From CAYVQE01 sp964633205 (GTDB taxonomy: Bacteria > Myxococcota > B64-G9): 13,318 bases of DNA. Shown here one piece after another: positions 1 through 7,575 of the stretch. A program made the position numbers and the translations under genes. The DNA lies in NCBI GenBank assembly GCA_964633205.1, contig CAZWFN010000160.1, positions 1 to 13,318 of the forward strand. The letters run 5' to 3'. Below the pieces are notes generated by a model. That model searched no databases and was not told the origin of the DNA. It saw nothing but the letters and a program-made list of their open reading frames with translations. Position 1 is the stretch's first letter, and each line of letters starts with the position of its first letter.

Positions 1-98
1 GGGGTCACACCCGACTCCATTCCGAACTCGGAAGTTAAGCCCTCCAGCGCCGATGGTACTGCATGGGAGACTGTGTGGGAGAGTAGGTCGCTGCCGGA
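1..98 (+). rRNA. rrf: 5S ribosomal RNA, 3' portion (5' end outside the window)
   Basis: The first ~98 bases match the 5S rRNA consensus. They include the loop C region (CCGAACTCGGAAGTTAAG at about 22-39), the CGCCGATGGTACT block (48-60), and the 3' end GGGAGAGTAGGTCGCTGCCGG (77-97). The 5' strand of helix I and about the first 20 bases are missing, so the gene starts left of the window. The 3' end is placed near 98, where helix I should close and a T-rich run begins. Its presence implies that an rRNA operon ends at the left edge of this contig. Confidence 0.95.
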
Positions 99-120
99 TT
101 TATTTTTTCGTTCGCGCGTC

Positions 121-144
121 GGGCCGTCTCGCAAGAGGCGGCCC
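121..144. terminator. GC-rich hairpin between the 5S gene and the convergent lipoprotein operon
   Basis: A 10-bp stem (121-130 with 135-144, one G-U pair) closes a GCAA tetraloop. It lies 22 bases after the 5S end and faces the 3' end of the minus-strand lipoprotein genes. The T-rich run (99-108) lies before the hairpin on the plus strand instead of after it, so it is not a textbook intrinsic terminator in either direction. Its position between convergent transcription units still makes transcript-end formation the most likely role. Confidence 0.45.
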
Positions 145-234
145 GTCGTCGTTTCAGCACGACAGCAGACCAATCCAGGAATTCGCCATGGGTACTGAAG
201 CCCGACGGGGGAGACCGACGTGGGGCAGGGCGGT

Positions 235-816
235 TCAGCCGCGGTGGTTGAGCGACTCGGCGTAGGGCTTGCCGCACAGGGTGCCGAACAGGGCATCCGA
301 GGTCAGGTTGCTGGTGCCGTGGAACGAAAAGATGCAGGTGCGCTTGAAGTCCTTGGAGTGGCCCTGATATTGGGTTTCGGCCCGGATCTGGAGTTCCTCC
401 GCGCGCAGCACGTCGGAGCCGGTATCGTCGAAGCGGTTCCATGAGCTGGTCACGGTCAGCAGGCCGCTGATGGTGGCCGTGGCCGCGAAGAAGCCGAAGT
501 CGGCACCCAGCTTGCAGGCCGAAGCGGTCAGAGACAGATCGAGCTCGTCCAGCGCCGCGCCGGCGCTGGCCGTGCCCTGGAAGGTGATGTCGCCCCCGTG
601 CGGGCAATCGGCCGTGCCGCTCAGCTCCCCCGGTTGGGTCCCGGACAACTCCGCAGACAAGGCCTCCAGCACGCCGTAGGCGATGGTCACCGACAGCATC
701 TCGTCGCGGATGAAGCTGGGGTACTCCACGTCCGGCCGGCCGCAGCCAGCTGAGGCGACGGCCAGCAACAGTCCGGCCAGCACGGAAATCGTCGGTCGGC
801 ACAGGCGGCGCATCAT
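235..816 (-). CDS. Hypothetical lipoprotein, 193 aa
   Basis: I do not recognise this family. The N-terminus has an RR pair, a hydrophobic stretch (about 10-23) and a Cys at 25 (A-S-A-G-C), consistent with a type II signal peptide although the lipobox is imperfect. The mature part is mostly small, polar, beta-type sequence with few charges and several Cys residues, suggesting a secreted disulfide-bonded fold. The start overlaps the stop of the upstream lipoprotein gene. There are two adjacent Met codons: the first (816) lies only one base after GGAGGG, while the second (813) has better spacing, so the true start may be 813. The pair is probably translationally coupled and cotranscribed. Function is unknown. 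Confidence 0.75.
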   Translation of the reverse strand: MMRRLCRPTISVLAGLLLAVASAGCGRPDVEYPSFIRDEMLSVTIAYGVLEALSAELSGTQPGELSGTADCPHGGDITFQGTASAGAALDELDLSLTASACKLGADFGFFAATATISGLLTVTSSWNRFDDTGSDVLRAEELQIRAETQYQGHSKDFKRTCIFSFHGTSNLTSDALFGTLCGKPYAESLNHRG

Positions 817-1217
817 TCCCTCCAGATGAAGCCGGTGCTGAAGATCTGACCGGCGAAGGGGGTGGTGTCGATGACCGGATCGCCCTCGCAGGTCTGGGCG
901 TCGCAGTTCGCATCGCAGTTAGGCGATATCGCGCAGTAGGTGGCCGAGAGCTTGTTGTGGATCTCGATGACGGTGTGGGTGTCGACCGGGAAGTTGCCCA
1001 CGGTGGCGTACTCGGTCTCGGCGCAGACCGTGCCCACCTCGACGCCGTCGACCAGCAGGCCGCTCTCGCGGCTGACGATGTTGGAAAAGACCAGCTGGAA
1101 CTCCTGATCGCCGGGCGGCGGCACCCCGTTGCGGCCTTGTTCCAGGCACTTGTCGCAGCCGCCGGCCAGCAGCGCGGCCAGCACCACACCCAGGCTGAAA
1201 AACACGCCCCGCACCAT
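813..1217 (-). CDS. Hypothetical Cys-rich lipoprotein, 134 aa
   Basis: I do not recognise this family. A short charged N-terminus is followed by a hydrophobic segment (about 5-18) and LLAGG-C with Cys21, a plausible lipobox for processing by signal peptidase II and attachment to a membrane. The mature protein has Cys at 21, 24, 65, 95, 101, 105 and 110. The last four lie in a compact Asn/Asp/Cys-rich stretch that could be a disulfide knot or a metal site. A good ribosome-binding site (GGGAGG, seven bases before the ATG at 1217) supports this start. It is the first gene of a two-gene unit with the lipoprotein ending at 235, and is divergent from the CPBP gene. Confidence 0.75.
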   Translation of the reverse strand: MVRGVFFSLGVVLAALLAGGCDKCLEQGRNGVPPPGDQEFQLVFSNIVSRESGLLVDGVEVGTVCAETEYATVGNFPVDTHTVIEIHNKLSATYCAISPNCDANCDAQTCEGDPVIDTTPFAGQIFSTGFIWRE

Positions 1218-1342
1218 GGCATCGCCTCCCGCGACCCGCGTCGGGCCGATTGCGTCGCTCCGTTCGTTCAGTCTGCCCCGAAGCCGGACTCAGAAGCAAG
1301 GCAGCTGAAGAAATGGGGGCCGGGGTACGCCGACCGGCGCGT

Positions 1343-1373
1343 GATCCGCGGTCTTGCATCCCGGCCGCGGATC
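1343..1373. repeat. Perfect 9-bp inverted repeat upstream of the CPBP gene
   Basis: GATCCGCGG (1343-1351) and CCGCGGATC (1365-1373) are perfect inverted copies separated by 13 bases. They lie 15 bases before the ATG at 1389, in the 171-bp region between divergent genes. It could be an operator or an RNA hairpin masking the start region. An alternative in-frame GTG at 1341 would put the repeat inside the coding sequence, so the interpretation depends on the true start. Confidence 0.4.
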
Positions 1374-1388
1374 GGCTTTGCTGCGGCC

Positions 1389-2147
1389 ATGACACGGGTG
1401 ACCCAGCGCCTCCGCGGCGGCCTGGCCGATCTGCTGGCGCCGCTCGCCGACGGCTGGCCGGCGGTGATCATCACCGCCGCTGCCCTGGCATTGGTGCTGC
1501 TGCACCTCGGACCCGGCAGCCGGGATTTCTTCGTCGCCCGGCTGGCCCCCTGGTGCTGCCCGCAGGCCGGACCGCAGGGGGTCGGCTGGTGGGCCGCGCT
1601 GTATCAGCACGGGGTGGCCTTCTGTCTGTTCCTGGTGCTGCCGCTGATCGCCCTGCGTCTTGGCGCCGGGCTGCGACCGACCGCGCTGGGGCTGGGGTTG
1701 GGACGCTGGCGGTTGGGGTTCGGGGTGGTGGCTCCGCTGGGCCTGTTGCTGGTGGCTCTGCCCGGCGGCCTGGCCGCCGGCGGCATGCCGGCATTCGTCC
1801 GGGAGTACCCGCTGGCCGCGGCCGCCGGTGCCTCGGCCGAACGCTTCGTGCTCTACCAGCTGGCCTACGGGCTGCTGTACTACGCGGCCTACGAGGCCTT
1901 TTTCCGCGGCATGCTGCAGTTCAGCCTGCAGGCCCACATCGGTGCCACCGCCGCGGTGCTGGTCCAGACGGCCATCACCACATTGCTACACATCGGCAAA
2001 CCGCAACCCGAGATCTGGTCGGCGCTGGCGGCCGGCTTCGTGTTCGGCGCCCTGGCGCTGCGCCTGCGCTCGATTTGGCCGCTGTGGCTTATCCACTGGG
2101 GACTGGGGCTGGCGACCGACTGGTCCTGCATCAGCGCCGGAGCTTGA
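1389..2147 (+). CDS. CPBP-family (CaaX protease/Abi-like) intramembrane metalloprotease homologue, 252 aa
   Basis: This is a polytopic membrane protein with hydrophobic segments at about 25-41, 70-92, 110-130, 155-168, 182-200 and 212-240. The C-terminal half carries the CPBP (Rce1/Abi-like) pattern: YEAFFRG (168-174; Glu169 and Arg173 of the EExxxR motif, with Tyr in place of the first Glu, as in some family members), LLHIGKPQPE (199-208; His201), and IHWGLG (235-240; His236). The family includes glutamate-type intramembrane proteases, although many bacterial members have unknown substrates. No strong ribosome-binding site precedes the ATG at 1389, and a GTG at 1341 is an alternative start. 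The gene ends five bases before the first SDR gene, so it probably heads the operon. Confidence 0.85.
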   Translation: MTRVTQRLRGGLADLLAPLADGWPAVIITAAALALVLLHLGPGSRDFFVARLAPWCCPQAGPQGVGWWAALYQHGVAFCLFLVLPLIALRLGAGLRPTALGLGLGRWRLGFGVVAPLGLLLVALPGGLAAGGMPAFVREYPLAAAAGASAERFVLYQLAYGLLYYAAYEAFFRGMLQFSLQAHIGATAAVLVQTAITTLLHIGKPQPEIWSALAAGFVFGALALRLRSIWPLWLIHWGLGLATDWSCISAGA

Positions 2148-2152
2148 GCCCG

Positions 2153-3139
2153 ATGCGCATTCTGGTCACCGGCGCCAACGGATTCATCGGCTCGGCGCTC
2201 ACCCGCCGATTGGTCGCCGCGGGGCACGCGGTGCGCTGCTTGATCCACCGCGCCGACCACCGGCTGCAGGGTCTGGCGGTCGAGCGGCTGCGCGGCTCGC
2301 TGCTCGAACCGGGTTGCCCGGAGGCGGCCGTCGCCGGCGTCGAGCGGGTCTTCCATCTGGCTGGCCGGGCCACCGACTGGGGTTCACGCGAGCTGTTCTT
2401 CCGCATCAATGCCGACGGAACCCGGCGCCTGGTCGAGGCGGCGGCCGCCGCCGGGGTGGGCCGGCTGGTGTTCACCAGCAGCCTGGCGGTTCACCGCTTC
2501 GGCGGCCACGTGGATGCCGACGAGCGCACTCCGGCCGACCAGACGCGTTACGCCTACGGCGCCTCCAAGGTCGCTGCCGAACGCTCGGTCGCCGCGGCGG
2601 CCGCGGCGGGCTCTATCGAGACGGTCGTCATCCGGCCCGGGGTGGTGGTCTACGGTCCCGAAGACACCACCGCCTTTGCCGATATGGCGCCGATGTTGTC
2701 CCGGGGTCGTTGGGCCCACGTCGCCGGCGGCCGGCGCTTGCTGTGCACGGTCTATGTCGACAACCTGGTCGACGCCCTGCTGGCGGCGGCTGGTGCGCCG
2801 GCCGCCGCCGGGCGTACCTACATCGTCACCGACGACCGCCGGCTGACCTGGCGCGAGTACATCGCAGCCGCGGTCGCCGCGTTCGGCGCACGCGAGCGCA
2901 GCCTGTCGGTGCCGCGGCCGCTGGCACGGCTGGCGGGCATCGGCTTGGAAACGCTGTGGCGAGCCGCTGGCGCCGGCCAGCCCCCGCCGATCACCGACTA
3001 CCGCACCGCCCTGGTGGCCGACGACTTCCATTTCAGCTGCCGGCGCGCCAAGCGCGAGCTGGGCTACCGGCCGCGGGTCGGGTTGGCCGAGGGCATGCGG
3101 CGCACCGTTTCCTGGTGGCGTGAGGCGGGGCGGTCATGA
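2153..3139 (+). CDS. NAD(P)-dependent extended SDR (epimerase/dehydratase, 3beta-HSD/OleD-like) 1, 328 aa
   Basis: This is an extended short-chain dehydrogenase/reductase. The N-terminal Rossmann motif is TGANGFIG (6-13). The catalytic Ser is in FTSS (107-110), and the YxxxK motif is Y135-GAS-K139. The RPGVVVYGPED segment (161-171) is typical of NAD-dependent epimerase/dehydratases. The FHLAGRATDW segment (67-76) and the C-terminal Phe/Ala-rich substrate region resemble 3beta-hydroxysteroid dehydrogenase or OleD-like ketoreductases more than classical sugar epimerases, but that is inference. All catalytic residues are present, so it should be active on an unknown alcohol/ketone or nucleotide-sugar substrate. 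It follows the CPBP gene by five bases, and its TGA overlaps the next ATG (ATGA), implying translational coupling. Confidence 0.9.
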   Translation: MRILVTGANGFIGSALTRRLVAAGHAVRCLIHRADHRLQGLAVERLRGSLLEPGCPEAAVAGVERVFHLAGRATDWGSRELFFRINADGTRRLVEAAAAAGVGRLVFTSSLAVHRFGGHVDADERTPADQTRYAYGASKVAAERSVAAAAAAGSIETVVIRPGVVVYGPEDTTAFADMAPMLSRGRWAHVAGGRRLLCTVYVDNLVDALLAAAGAPAAAGRTYIVTDDRRLTWREYIAAAVAAFGARERSLSVPRPLARLAGIGLETLWRAAGAGQPPPITDYRTALVADDFHFSCRRAKRELGYRPRVGLAEGMRRTVSWWREAGRS

Positions 3140-4167
3140 GCCCGGGCCCGGTCCGGCCAAACTCGCCGGTGTTGGTCACCGGGGCCAACGGTTTCATCGG
3201 CCGGGCTCTGTGCGCCGGTCTGCGGCGGGCCGGTTGCGAGGTGCGCGGCGCCATCCTGGCGGGCACCGACGGCCAACCGCTGGAGGAGCTGGGCGTCGCG
3301 GTGTACCCGGGCGATATCCTGCGGCCCGCCAGCCTGGAGCCGGCCCTGAGCGGCGTACGTACGGTCTACCACTTGGCGGCGCTGGCCACCGATTGGGCTC
3401 CCTGGGTGCGCTTCATGCGGGTCAATGCCGAAGGCACCGCTCGCGTGCTCGAGGCGGCCCGGCGGGCCGGCGTGCAGCGTCTGATCCACATGAGCTCGCT
3501 GGTGGTCCACCCCTTCTGCGGCCACGCTGCCGCCGACGAGACGGCCCCGCTCGGCAACCGCACCAACGGCTACTGCGCCGCCAAGGTGGCGGCCGAGGGC
3601 CATGTGCGCCGAGCCCAGGCCCGCGGCTGGTTCGACACGGTCATCGTCCGCCCGGCGGCGATCATCTACGGCCCCGGCGACACGACCGCTTTCATCCACC
3701 TGGCGCCGGCGCTGGAGCGCGGCCCGCTGCCGCTGGTGGCGGGCGGCGAGCCGCTGACCTGTTGCGTTTACGTCGGCAACCTGGTCGACGGCCTGCTGCT
3801 GGCCGGTGCCCGGCCGGTGGCCGCCGGTGAAACCTACGTGTTGACCGACGATCGGGTGTTGACCTGGCGGGCCTACCTGGCCGCGGTCTGCGGCGCCCTC
3901 GGCGCAGAGCCGCGTTTCGTCTCCGTGCCGGCCTGGCTGGCGCGCGCTGCCGGCTGGAGCCTCGAGACGATCTGGCGTGCCGCCCGGATCGAACGGGCGC
4001 CGGTGATCCACCGTTACCGGGTGGGCCTGACGGCGCGCGATTTCCACTTCGGCTGCGCGCGAGCCAAACGCGAGCTGGGTTACCGGCCGCGGGTGGAGCT
4101 GGAGTGCGGGCTGCAACGCACAGTCGAATGGTACCGGCGCTGGCAGCGCGGCCAGGAGCGGGGTTGA
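3136..4167 (+). CDS. NAD(P)-dependent extended SDR 2, 343 aa
   Basis: Second member of the tandem. The Rossmann motif is TGANGFIG (15-22), the Ser region MSS (119-121), YxxxK is Y146-CAA-K150, and RPAAIIYGPGD follows. It aligns with the preceding protein almost end to end. Shared signatures include ATDW in the first half, DDR-LTWR before the C-terminal domain, DFHF, and RAKRELGYRPRV near the end. The two are therefore recent paralogues by duplication. The N-terminus has about nine extra residues. The start overlaps the previous stop by four bases, and a purine-rich stretch lies upstream. The Ser-Tyr-Lys catalytic set is intact; differences in the C-terminal half suggest a different substrate. 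Substrate unknown. Confidence 0.9.
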   Translation: MSPGPVRPNSPVLVTGANGFIGRALCAGLRRAGCEVRGAILAGTDGQPLEELGVAVYPGDILRPASLEPALSGVRTVYHLAALATDWAPWVRFMRVNAEGTARVLEAARRAGVQRLIHMSSLVVHPFCGHAAADETAPLGNRTNGYCAAKVAAEGHVRRAQARGWFDTVIVRPAAIIYGPGDTTAFIHLAPALERGPLPLVAGGEPLTCCVYVGNLVDGLLLAGARPVAAGETYVLTDDRVLTWRAYLAAVCGALGAEPRFVSVPAWLARAAGWSLETIWRAARIERAPVIHRYRVGLTARDFHFGCARAKRELGYRPRVELECGLQRTVEWYRRWQRGQERG

Positions 4168-4169
4168 GC

Positions 4170-5153
4170 ATGCGGGCTCTGGTCACCGGCGCCAGCGGCT
4201 TTTTGGGCTCGCACCTGGTCGATCGGCTGCTGGCCGACGGGGTGGAGGTGCGGGCGCTGCTGCGGCCGAGTTCCTCGCTTCGCTGGCTGCGGGGCAAACC
4301 GATCGAGATCGTCGGCGGTGACGTCTCCGAGCCGCCTGAACGGCTGGCCGCGGCAGTGGCCGGCGTAGAGCTGGTGTTCCACGCCGCCGGGTTGACCAAG
4401 GCGGTCGACCCCGTCCGCTTCGATGCGGTCAACCGCGGTGGGACGGAGAATCTGCTGGCGGCCTGTGCCGCCCGCACCACCCCGCCGCAGCGCTTCGTGC
4501 TGGTCTCCAGCGCCGGCGCCTTGGGGCCGGCGCCCGCCGCCGGCGCGATCGACGAGAGCACCCCGCCGCGGCCGGTGACCGCCTATGGCCGCAGCAAGCT
4601 GGCGGCCGAGCGGGCCCTGGTGCCTTACCGCCGGCGCCTGGCGCTGACCGTGGTGCGCCCGGGGGCCATCTATGGCCCGCGCGATATGGAGCTGTTGCCC
4701 GCCTTTCGCCTGGCGCGACGGGGCTTGCTGCTGCGGCTGGGCCGCGGCGCGCACTGGGCCAACATGGGCCACGTGGTCGACGTGGCCCGGGGGGTGGTGT
4801 TGGCCGGAACCCGGCTGGCCGCTGCCGGCTGCGATTTCTTGATCGGGGGCGAGAACATCACCCAGGGCCAGGTGCTCGAGGCCCTGGCCGCGGCCACCGG
4901 CTGCCGGCGGGCGCTGCGGCTGTCGCTGCCGGACGGGTTGGTGCGGCTGGCGGCGGGGCTGAGCAGTGCGGTCGGCCGGCTGGGTGGCCAGCCGCGCATC
5001 TTCACCTGGGATAACGCCGATCGACTGCTGGCACGCTCGTGGGCCTTCGATCAGAGCCGGGCCGCCGCGCTGCTGGGCTACCGACCGCGGTGGGCCTTCG
5101 CCGCCGGGGCGCGGGCCACGACCCGCTGGTACCGAAACCGTGGCTGGCTGTAG
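4170..5153 (+). CDS. NAD(P)-dependent extended SDR 3, 327 aa
   Basis: Third tandem member and the most divergent. It has TGASGFLG (6-13), VSS (112-114), Y139-GRS-K143, and RPGAIYGPRD (163-172). It lacks the ATDW and DFHF signatures of the first two but shares overall length, the C-terminal LGYRPRW-like motif and the final RTxxWYR-type ending. The start at 4170 lies two bases after the previous stop, with AGGAG eleven bases upstream. A longer reading to 4104 would overlap the previous gene by 64 bases and is unlikely. It probably acts in the same pathway as the first two, but substrate and order of action are not readable. Confidence 0.88.
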   Translation: MRALVTGASGFLGSHLVDRLLADGVEVRALLRPSSSLRWLRGKPIEIVGGDVSEPPERLAAAVAGVELVFHAAGLTKAVDPVRFDAVNRGGTENLLAACAARTTPPQRFVLVSSAGALGPAPAAGAIDESTPPRPVTAYGRSKLAAERALVPYRRRLALTVVRPGAIYGPRDMELLPAFRLARRGLLLRLGRGAHWANMGHVVDVARGVVLAGTRLAAAGCDFLIGGENITQGQVLEALAAATGCRRALRLSLPDGLVRLAAGLSSAVGRLGGQPRIFTWDNADRLLARSWAFDQSRAAALLGYRPRWAFAAGARATTRWYRNRGWL

Positions 5154-5155
5154 TC

Positions 5156-5172
5156 GGCGGGCTTAGTCCGCC
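5156..5172. terminator. Bidirectional hairpin in the 9-bp gap between convergent stops
   Basis: A stem of seven pairs (one G-U) closes a three-base TTA loop. The loop is the complement of the ymdB stop codon. The hairpin begins just after the third SDR stop and extends into the 3' end of ymdB, so it serves both strands. No T-run follows on either strand, so it would be a weak or Rho-assisted terminator, or an mRNA 3'-end protector. Confidence 0.4.
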
Positions 5173-5966
5173 AACGGCCAGCTGCGCTGGTCTATCCGGC
5201 GACAGCGGCCGCTGGCCGGATCGATCTGCAGCACCGCGCCCTGTAGCTTCAGCCCGCCGTTGGCCACCTGAAAGGGGTTGGGCAACCGCGTCAGGAAGCG
5301 ATCGACGGCCGATTGCTTGCGCACGCCGATGACCGAGTCGGTCGGCCCGCACATGCCCATGTCGCTCAGGTAGCCGGTTCCGCCGGCCAGCACTTCGGCG
5401 TCGGCGGTGGGTACGTGGGTGTGGCTGCCGAGCACCGCGCTGACCCGGCCGTCCAGGTAGTGGCCCAGGGCCCGCTTCTCGCTGGTGGCCTCGGCGTGGA
5501 AGTCGACCAGCACCACCGCGGTCTGGTCCCGGATGCGGCCCAGCAGCTCGCCGGCGCAACGGAACGGGCAGTCGATATCCTCCATGAACAGCAGTCCTTG
5601 GAGATTGAGCACGGCCACCGGCGTCCCGTCGGCCGCCTGCTGCACCGTCCAGCCGCGGCCCGGCGAGCCGGGCGGGTAGTTGGCCGGCCGCAGCAATCGA
5701 TCGCTGTCGTCCAGGTAATCGCGGATTTCCTTGTAGCGCCAGATGTGGTTTCCGCTCGAGAGCACGTCGATCGGCAGCGCCAGCATCTCCTCTGCCTCGG
5801 CGGGCCTGAGCCCCAGCCCGCCCGAGGCATTTTCACCGTTGACCAGCACGAAGCCGGCGCCGGTCTCCGCGACCAGCTCGCCGATCTTGTCGGCCAGGGC
5901 GCGGCGGCCGGGTTTGCCGACCACGTCGCCCAGCGCCAGCACCGTCAGGTCGCGCTCAGCGGGCAT
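5163..5966 (-). CDS. ymdB: YmdB-family metallophosphoesterase (TIGR00282 type), 267 aa
   Basis: This is a calcineurin-like metallophosphoesterase of the YmdB family. Bacillus YmdB hydrolyses 2',3'-cyclic nucleotides and affects biofilm and motility choices. Visible metal-ligand motifs are LGDVVG (Asp14), VNGENASGG (42-50), GNHIW (72-76), DFHAEATSEK (155-164; His157), GSHTHVPTAD (180-189; His182 and His184), and SDMGMCGP (201-208). The length is normal for the family, and the set is complete. The gene overlaps the 3' end of rny by 11 bases, a common pairing in bacteria with RNase Y, and suggests coupled translation and a role in RNA metabolism. Its 3' end faces the SDR operon. Confidence 0.93.
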   Translation of the reverse strand: MPAERDLTVLALGDVVGKPGRRALADKIGELVAETGAGFVLVNGENASGGLGLRPAEAEEMLALPIDVLSSGNHIWRYKEIRDYLDDSDRLLRPANYPPGSPGRGWTVQQAADGTPVAVLNLQGLLFMEDIDCPFRCAGELLGRIRDQTAVVLVDFHAEATSEKRALGHYLDGRVSAVLGSHTHVPTADAEVLAGGTGYLSDMGMCGPTDSVIGVRKQSAVDRFLTRLPNPFQVANGGLKLQGAVLQIDPASGRCRRIDQRSWPLAD

Positions 5967-7518
5967 ACTCCACCGCCCGGGTCTCGCGAATCACCGTCAC
6001 CCGGATCTGGCCCGGATAGGTCATCTCGTTCTCGATCTTCTTGGCGATGTCTTTCGACAGCAGCACCGCCTCGTCATCGTCGATTTTGCTGTTCTCCACC
6101 ATCACCCGCACCTCGCGTCCGGCCTGGATGGCGAATGCCTTGTCGACGCCCTTGAACGAGCGAGACAGCTTCTCCAGCTCCTCCAGCCGCTTGACGTAGG
6201 TCTCGAGCATCTCGCGCCGCGCCCCGGGCCGGGCGCCGCTGAGGGCATCGGCCGCCTGGACCAGCACCGCCAGCAGGGACTCCGGCTTGGTCTCCTCGTG
6301 GTGGGCGCGCACGGCGTGGACGATCTCGGCCGACTCGCCGTGCTTCTTCAGTAGATCAGCGCCGATCATGGCGTGCGAGCCCTCGACCTCGTGGTCGACC
6401 GCCTTGCCGATGTCGTGCAGCAGGCCGGCCCGCCGGGCCAGCTTGGCGTTGAGTCCGAGCTCGGAGGCCATGATGCCGGCCAGGAAACCGACCTCGATGG
6501 CGTGCTGCAGTTGGTTCTGGCTGTAGCTGGTGCGGTACTTGAGCCGGCCGAGCAGGCGGACCAGCTCGCGGTGGATGCCGTGGATGCCGAGTTCGAAGGT
6601 GGCCTGCTCACCGGCGTCCCTGATGACCTGGTCGAGCTCCTCTCCGGTCTTGGCCACCACCTCTTCGATCCGGGCCGGGTGGATGCGGCCATCGGTGATC
6701 AACTTGTCCAGGCTCATCCGGGCCACCTCACGCCGCACCGGGTCGAAGCCCGAGATGATGACCGCCTCCGGCGTGTCGTCGATGATCAGATCCATGCCGG
6801 TGGCCGCTTCGAGGGCGCGGATGTTGCGGCCCTCGCGGCCGATGATGCGGCCCTTCATGTCGTCGTTGGGCAGATGGACCACCGACACGGTGGCCTCGGA
6901 TACGAAGTCGCTCGAGTAGCGCTGGATGGTGGTGGCCAGCACCTTCTTGGCCTTCTTGTCCGCCTCCTGTCGCGCTTCATCCTCGATGTGCTTGATCTGC
7001 TTGGCGGCCTCGTGCCGTGCCTCTTCGATCATGTTGTCCATCAACAGCTTGCGGGCCTCGTCGCTGCTCATCCCGGCCGCTCGCTCCAGTTGCCGCTGGG
7101 CCTCTTGGCGGCGCTTGTCGACCTCGGTCTCATTGTGCTCGATCTGCTCGGCGCGCTGCTTCAACTCCTTGTCGCGGCGCTGCTGATCGGACTCTTGGCG
7201 TTCGATCAGATCGGCCCGCCTCTCGATGGTCTCTTCACGGTGCTCGAGCCTTTTCTCCAGTGCGTTGAGCGCCTCCTGTTGCTTCTGGGCTTCCTGCTCG
7301 AACCTCCTCTTCTCGCGATCGGCGATCTCCTTGGCGTCGACCTCTGCGGTGCGGCGGGTCAGCTCAGCTTGTTTCTCGGCCTCTTTGGCGATCAGCTCGG
7401 CTTCTCGCTTGGTCCGGTTCAGGCGGGATGCGCTCCGCCTGGACTGGATCCACTCGCTCAGCCCGAATCCGATGCCCAACCCGATCACGCCCGCCAACAC
7501 GGGCAACACGATATCCAT
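5956..7518 (-). CDS. rny: Ribonuclease Y, 520 aa
   Basis: RNase Y is a membrane-anchored endoribonuclease that starts mRNA decay. Domains in order: an N-terminal transmembrane segment (about 3-20); a long charged coiled coil (about 28-190, rich in Glu, Arg, Lys and Gln); a KH RNA-binding domain (about 210-280, with GRIIGREGRNIRALE at 223-237 and VIISGFDPVRREVAR at 253-267); and an HD phosphohydrolase domain (His339, HDIGK at 368-372, later H406-H407). The ending with the acidic PGQIRVTVIRETRAVEYA motif is characteristic. The start at 7518 has a strong GGAGGAGGT upstream; a longer reading to 7704 adds a Pro/Arg-rich non-family extension and is rejected. The gene is followed by ymdB. Confidence 0.97.
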   Translation of the reverse strand: MDIVLPVLAGVIGLGIGFGLSEWIQSRRSASRLNRTKREAELIAKEAEKQAELTRRTAEVDAKEIADREKRRFEQEAQKQQEALNALEKRLEHREETIERRADLIERQESDQQRRDKELKQRAEQIEHNETEVDKRRQEAQRQLERAAGMSSDEARKLLMDNMIEEARHEAAKQIKHIEDEARQEADKKAKKVLATTIQRYSSDFVSEATVSVVHLPNDDMKGRIIGREGRNIRALEAATGMDLIIDDTPEAVIISGFDPVRREVARMSLDKLITDGRIHPARIEEVVAKTGEELDQVIRDAGEQATFELGIHGIHRELVRLLGRLKYRTSYSQNQLQHAIEVGFLAGIMASELGLNAKLARRAGLLHDIGKAVDHEVEGSHAMIGADLLKKHGESAEIVHAVRAHHEETKPESLLAVLVQAADALSGARPGARREMLETYVKRLEELEKLSRSFKGVDKAFAIQAGREVRVMVENSKIDDDEAVLLSKDIAKKIENEMTYPGQIRVTVIRETRAVEYAR

Positions 7519-7575
7519 GGTATTTGGTGACCTCCTCCGCGGCGACCGGTGGCCGCTGCGGATCCCGTATGTCAA

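Noticed and set aside
957..1388. Upstream extension of the CPBP reading frame
   Set aside because: This part is antisense to the lipoprotein gene, lacks family similarity and carries no signal for a start; the family-like sequence begins near 1389.
1250..2152. Possible fusion of SDR 1 with a 300-residue N-terminal extension
   Set aside because: The extension is an out-of-frame reading of the CPBP gene, rich in Arg/Ala/Gly; the ATG at 2153 fits the start of the Rossmann fold.
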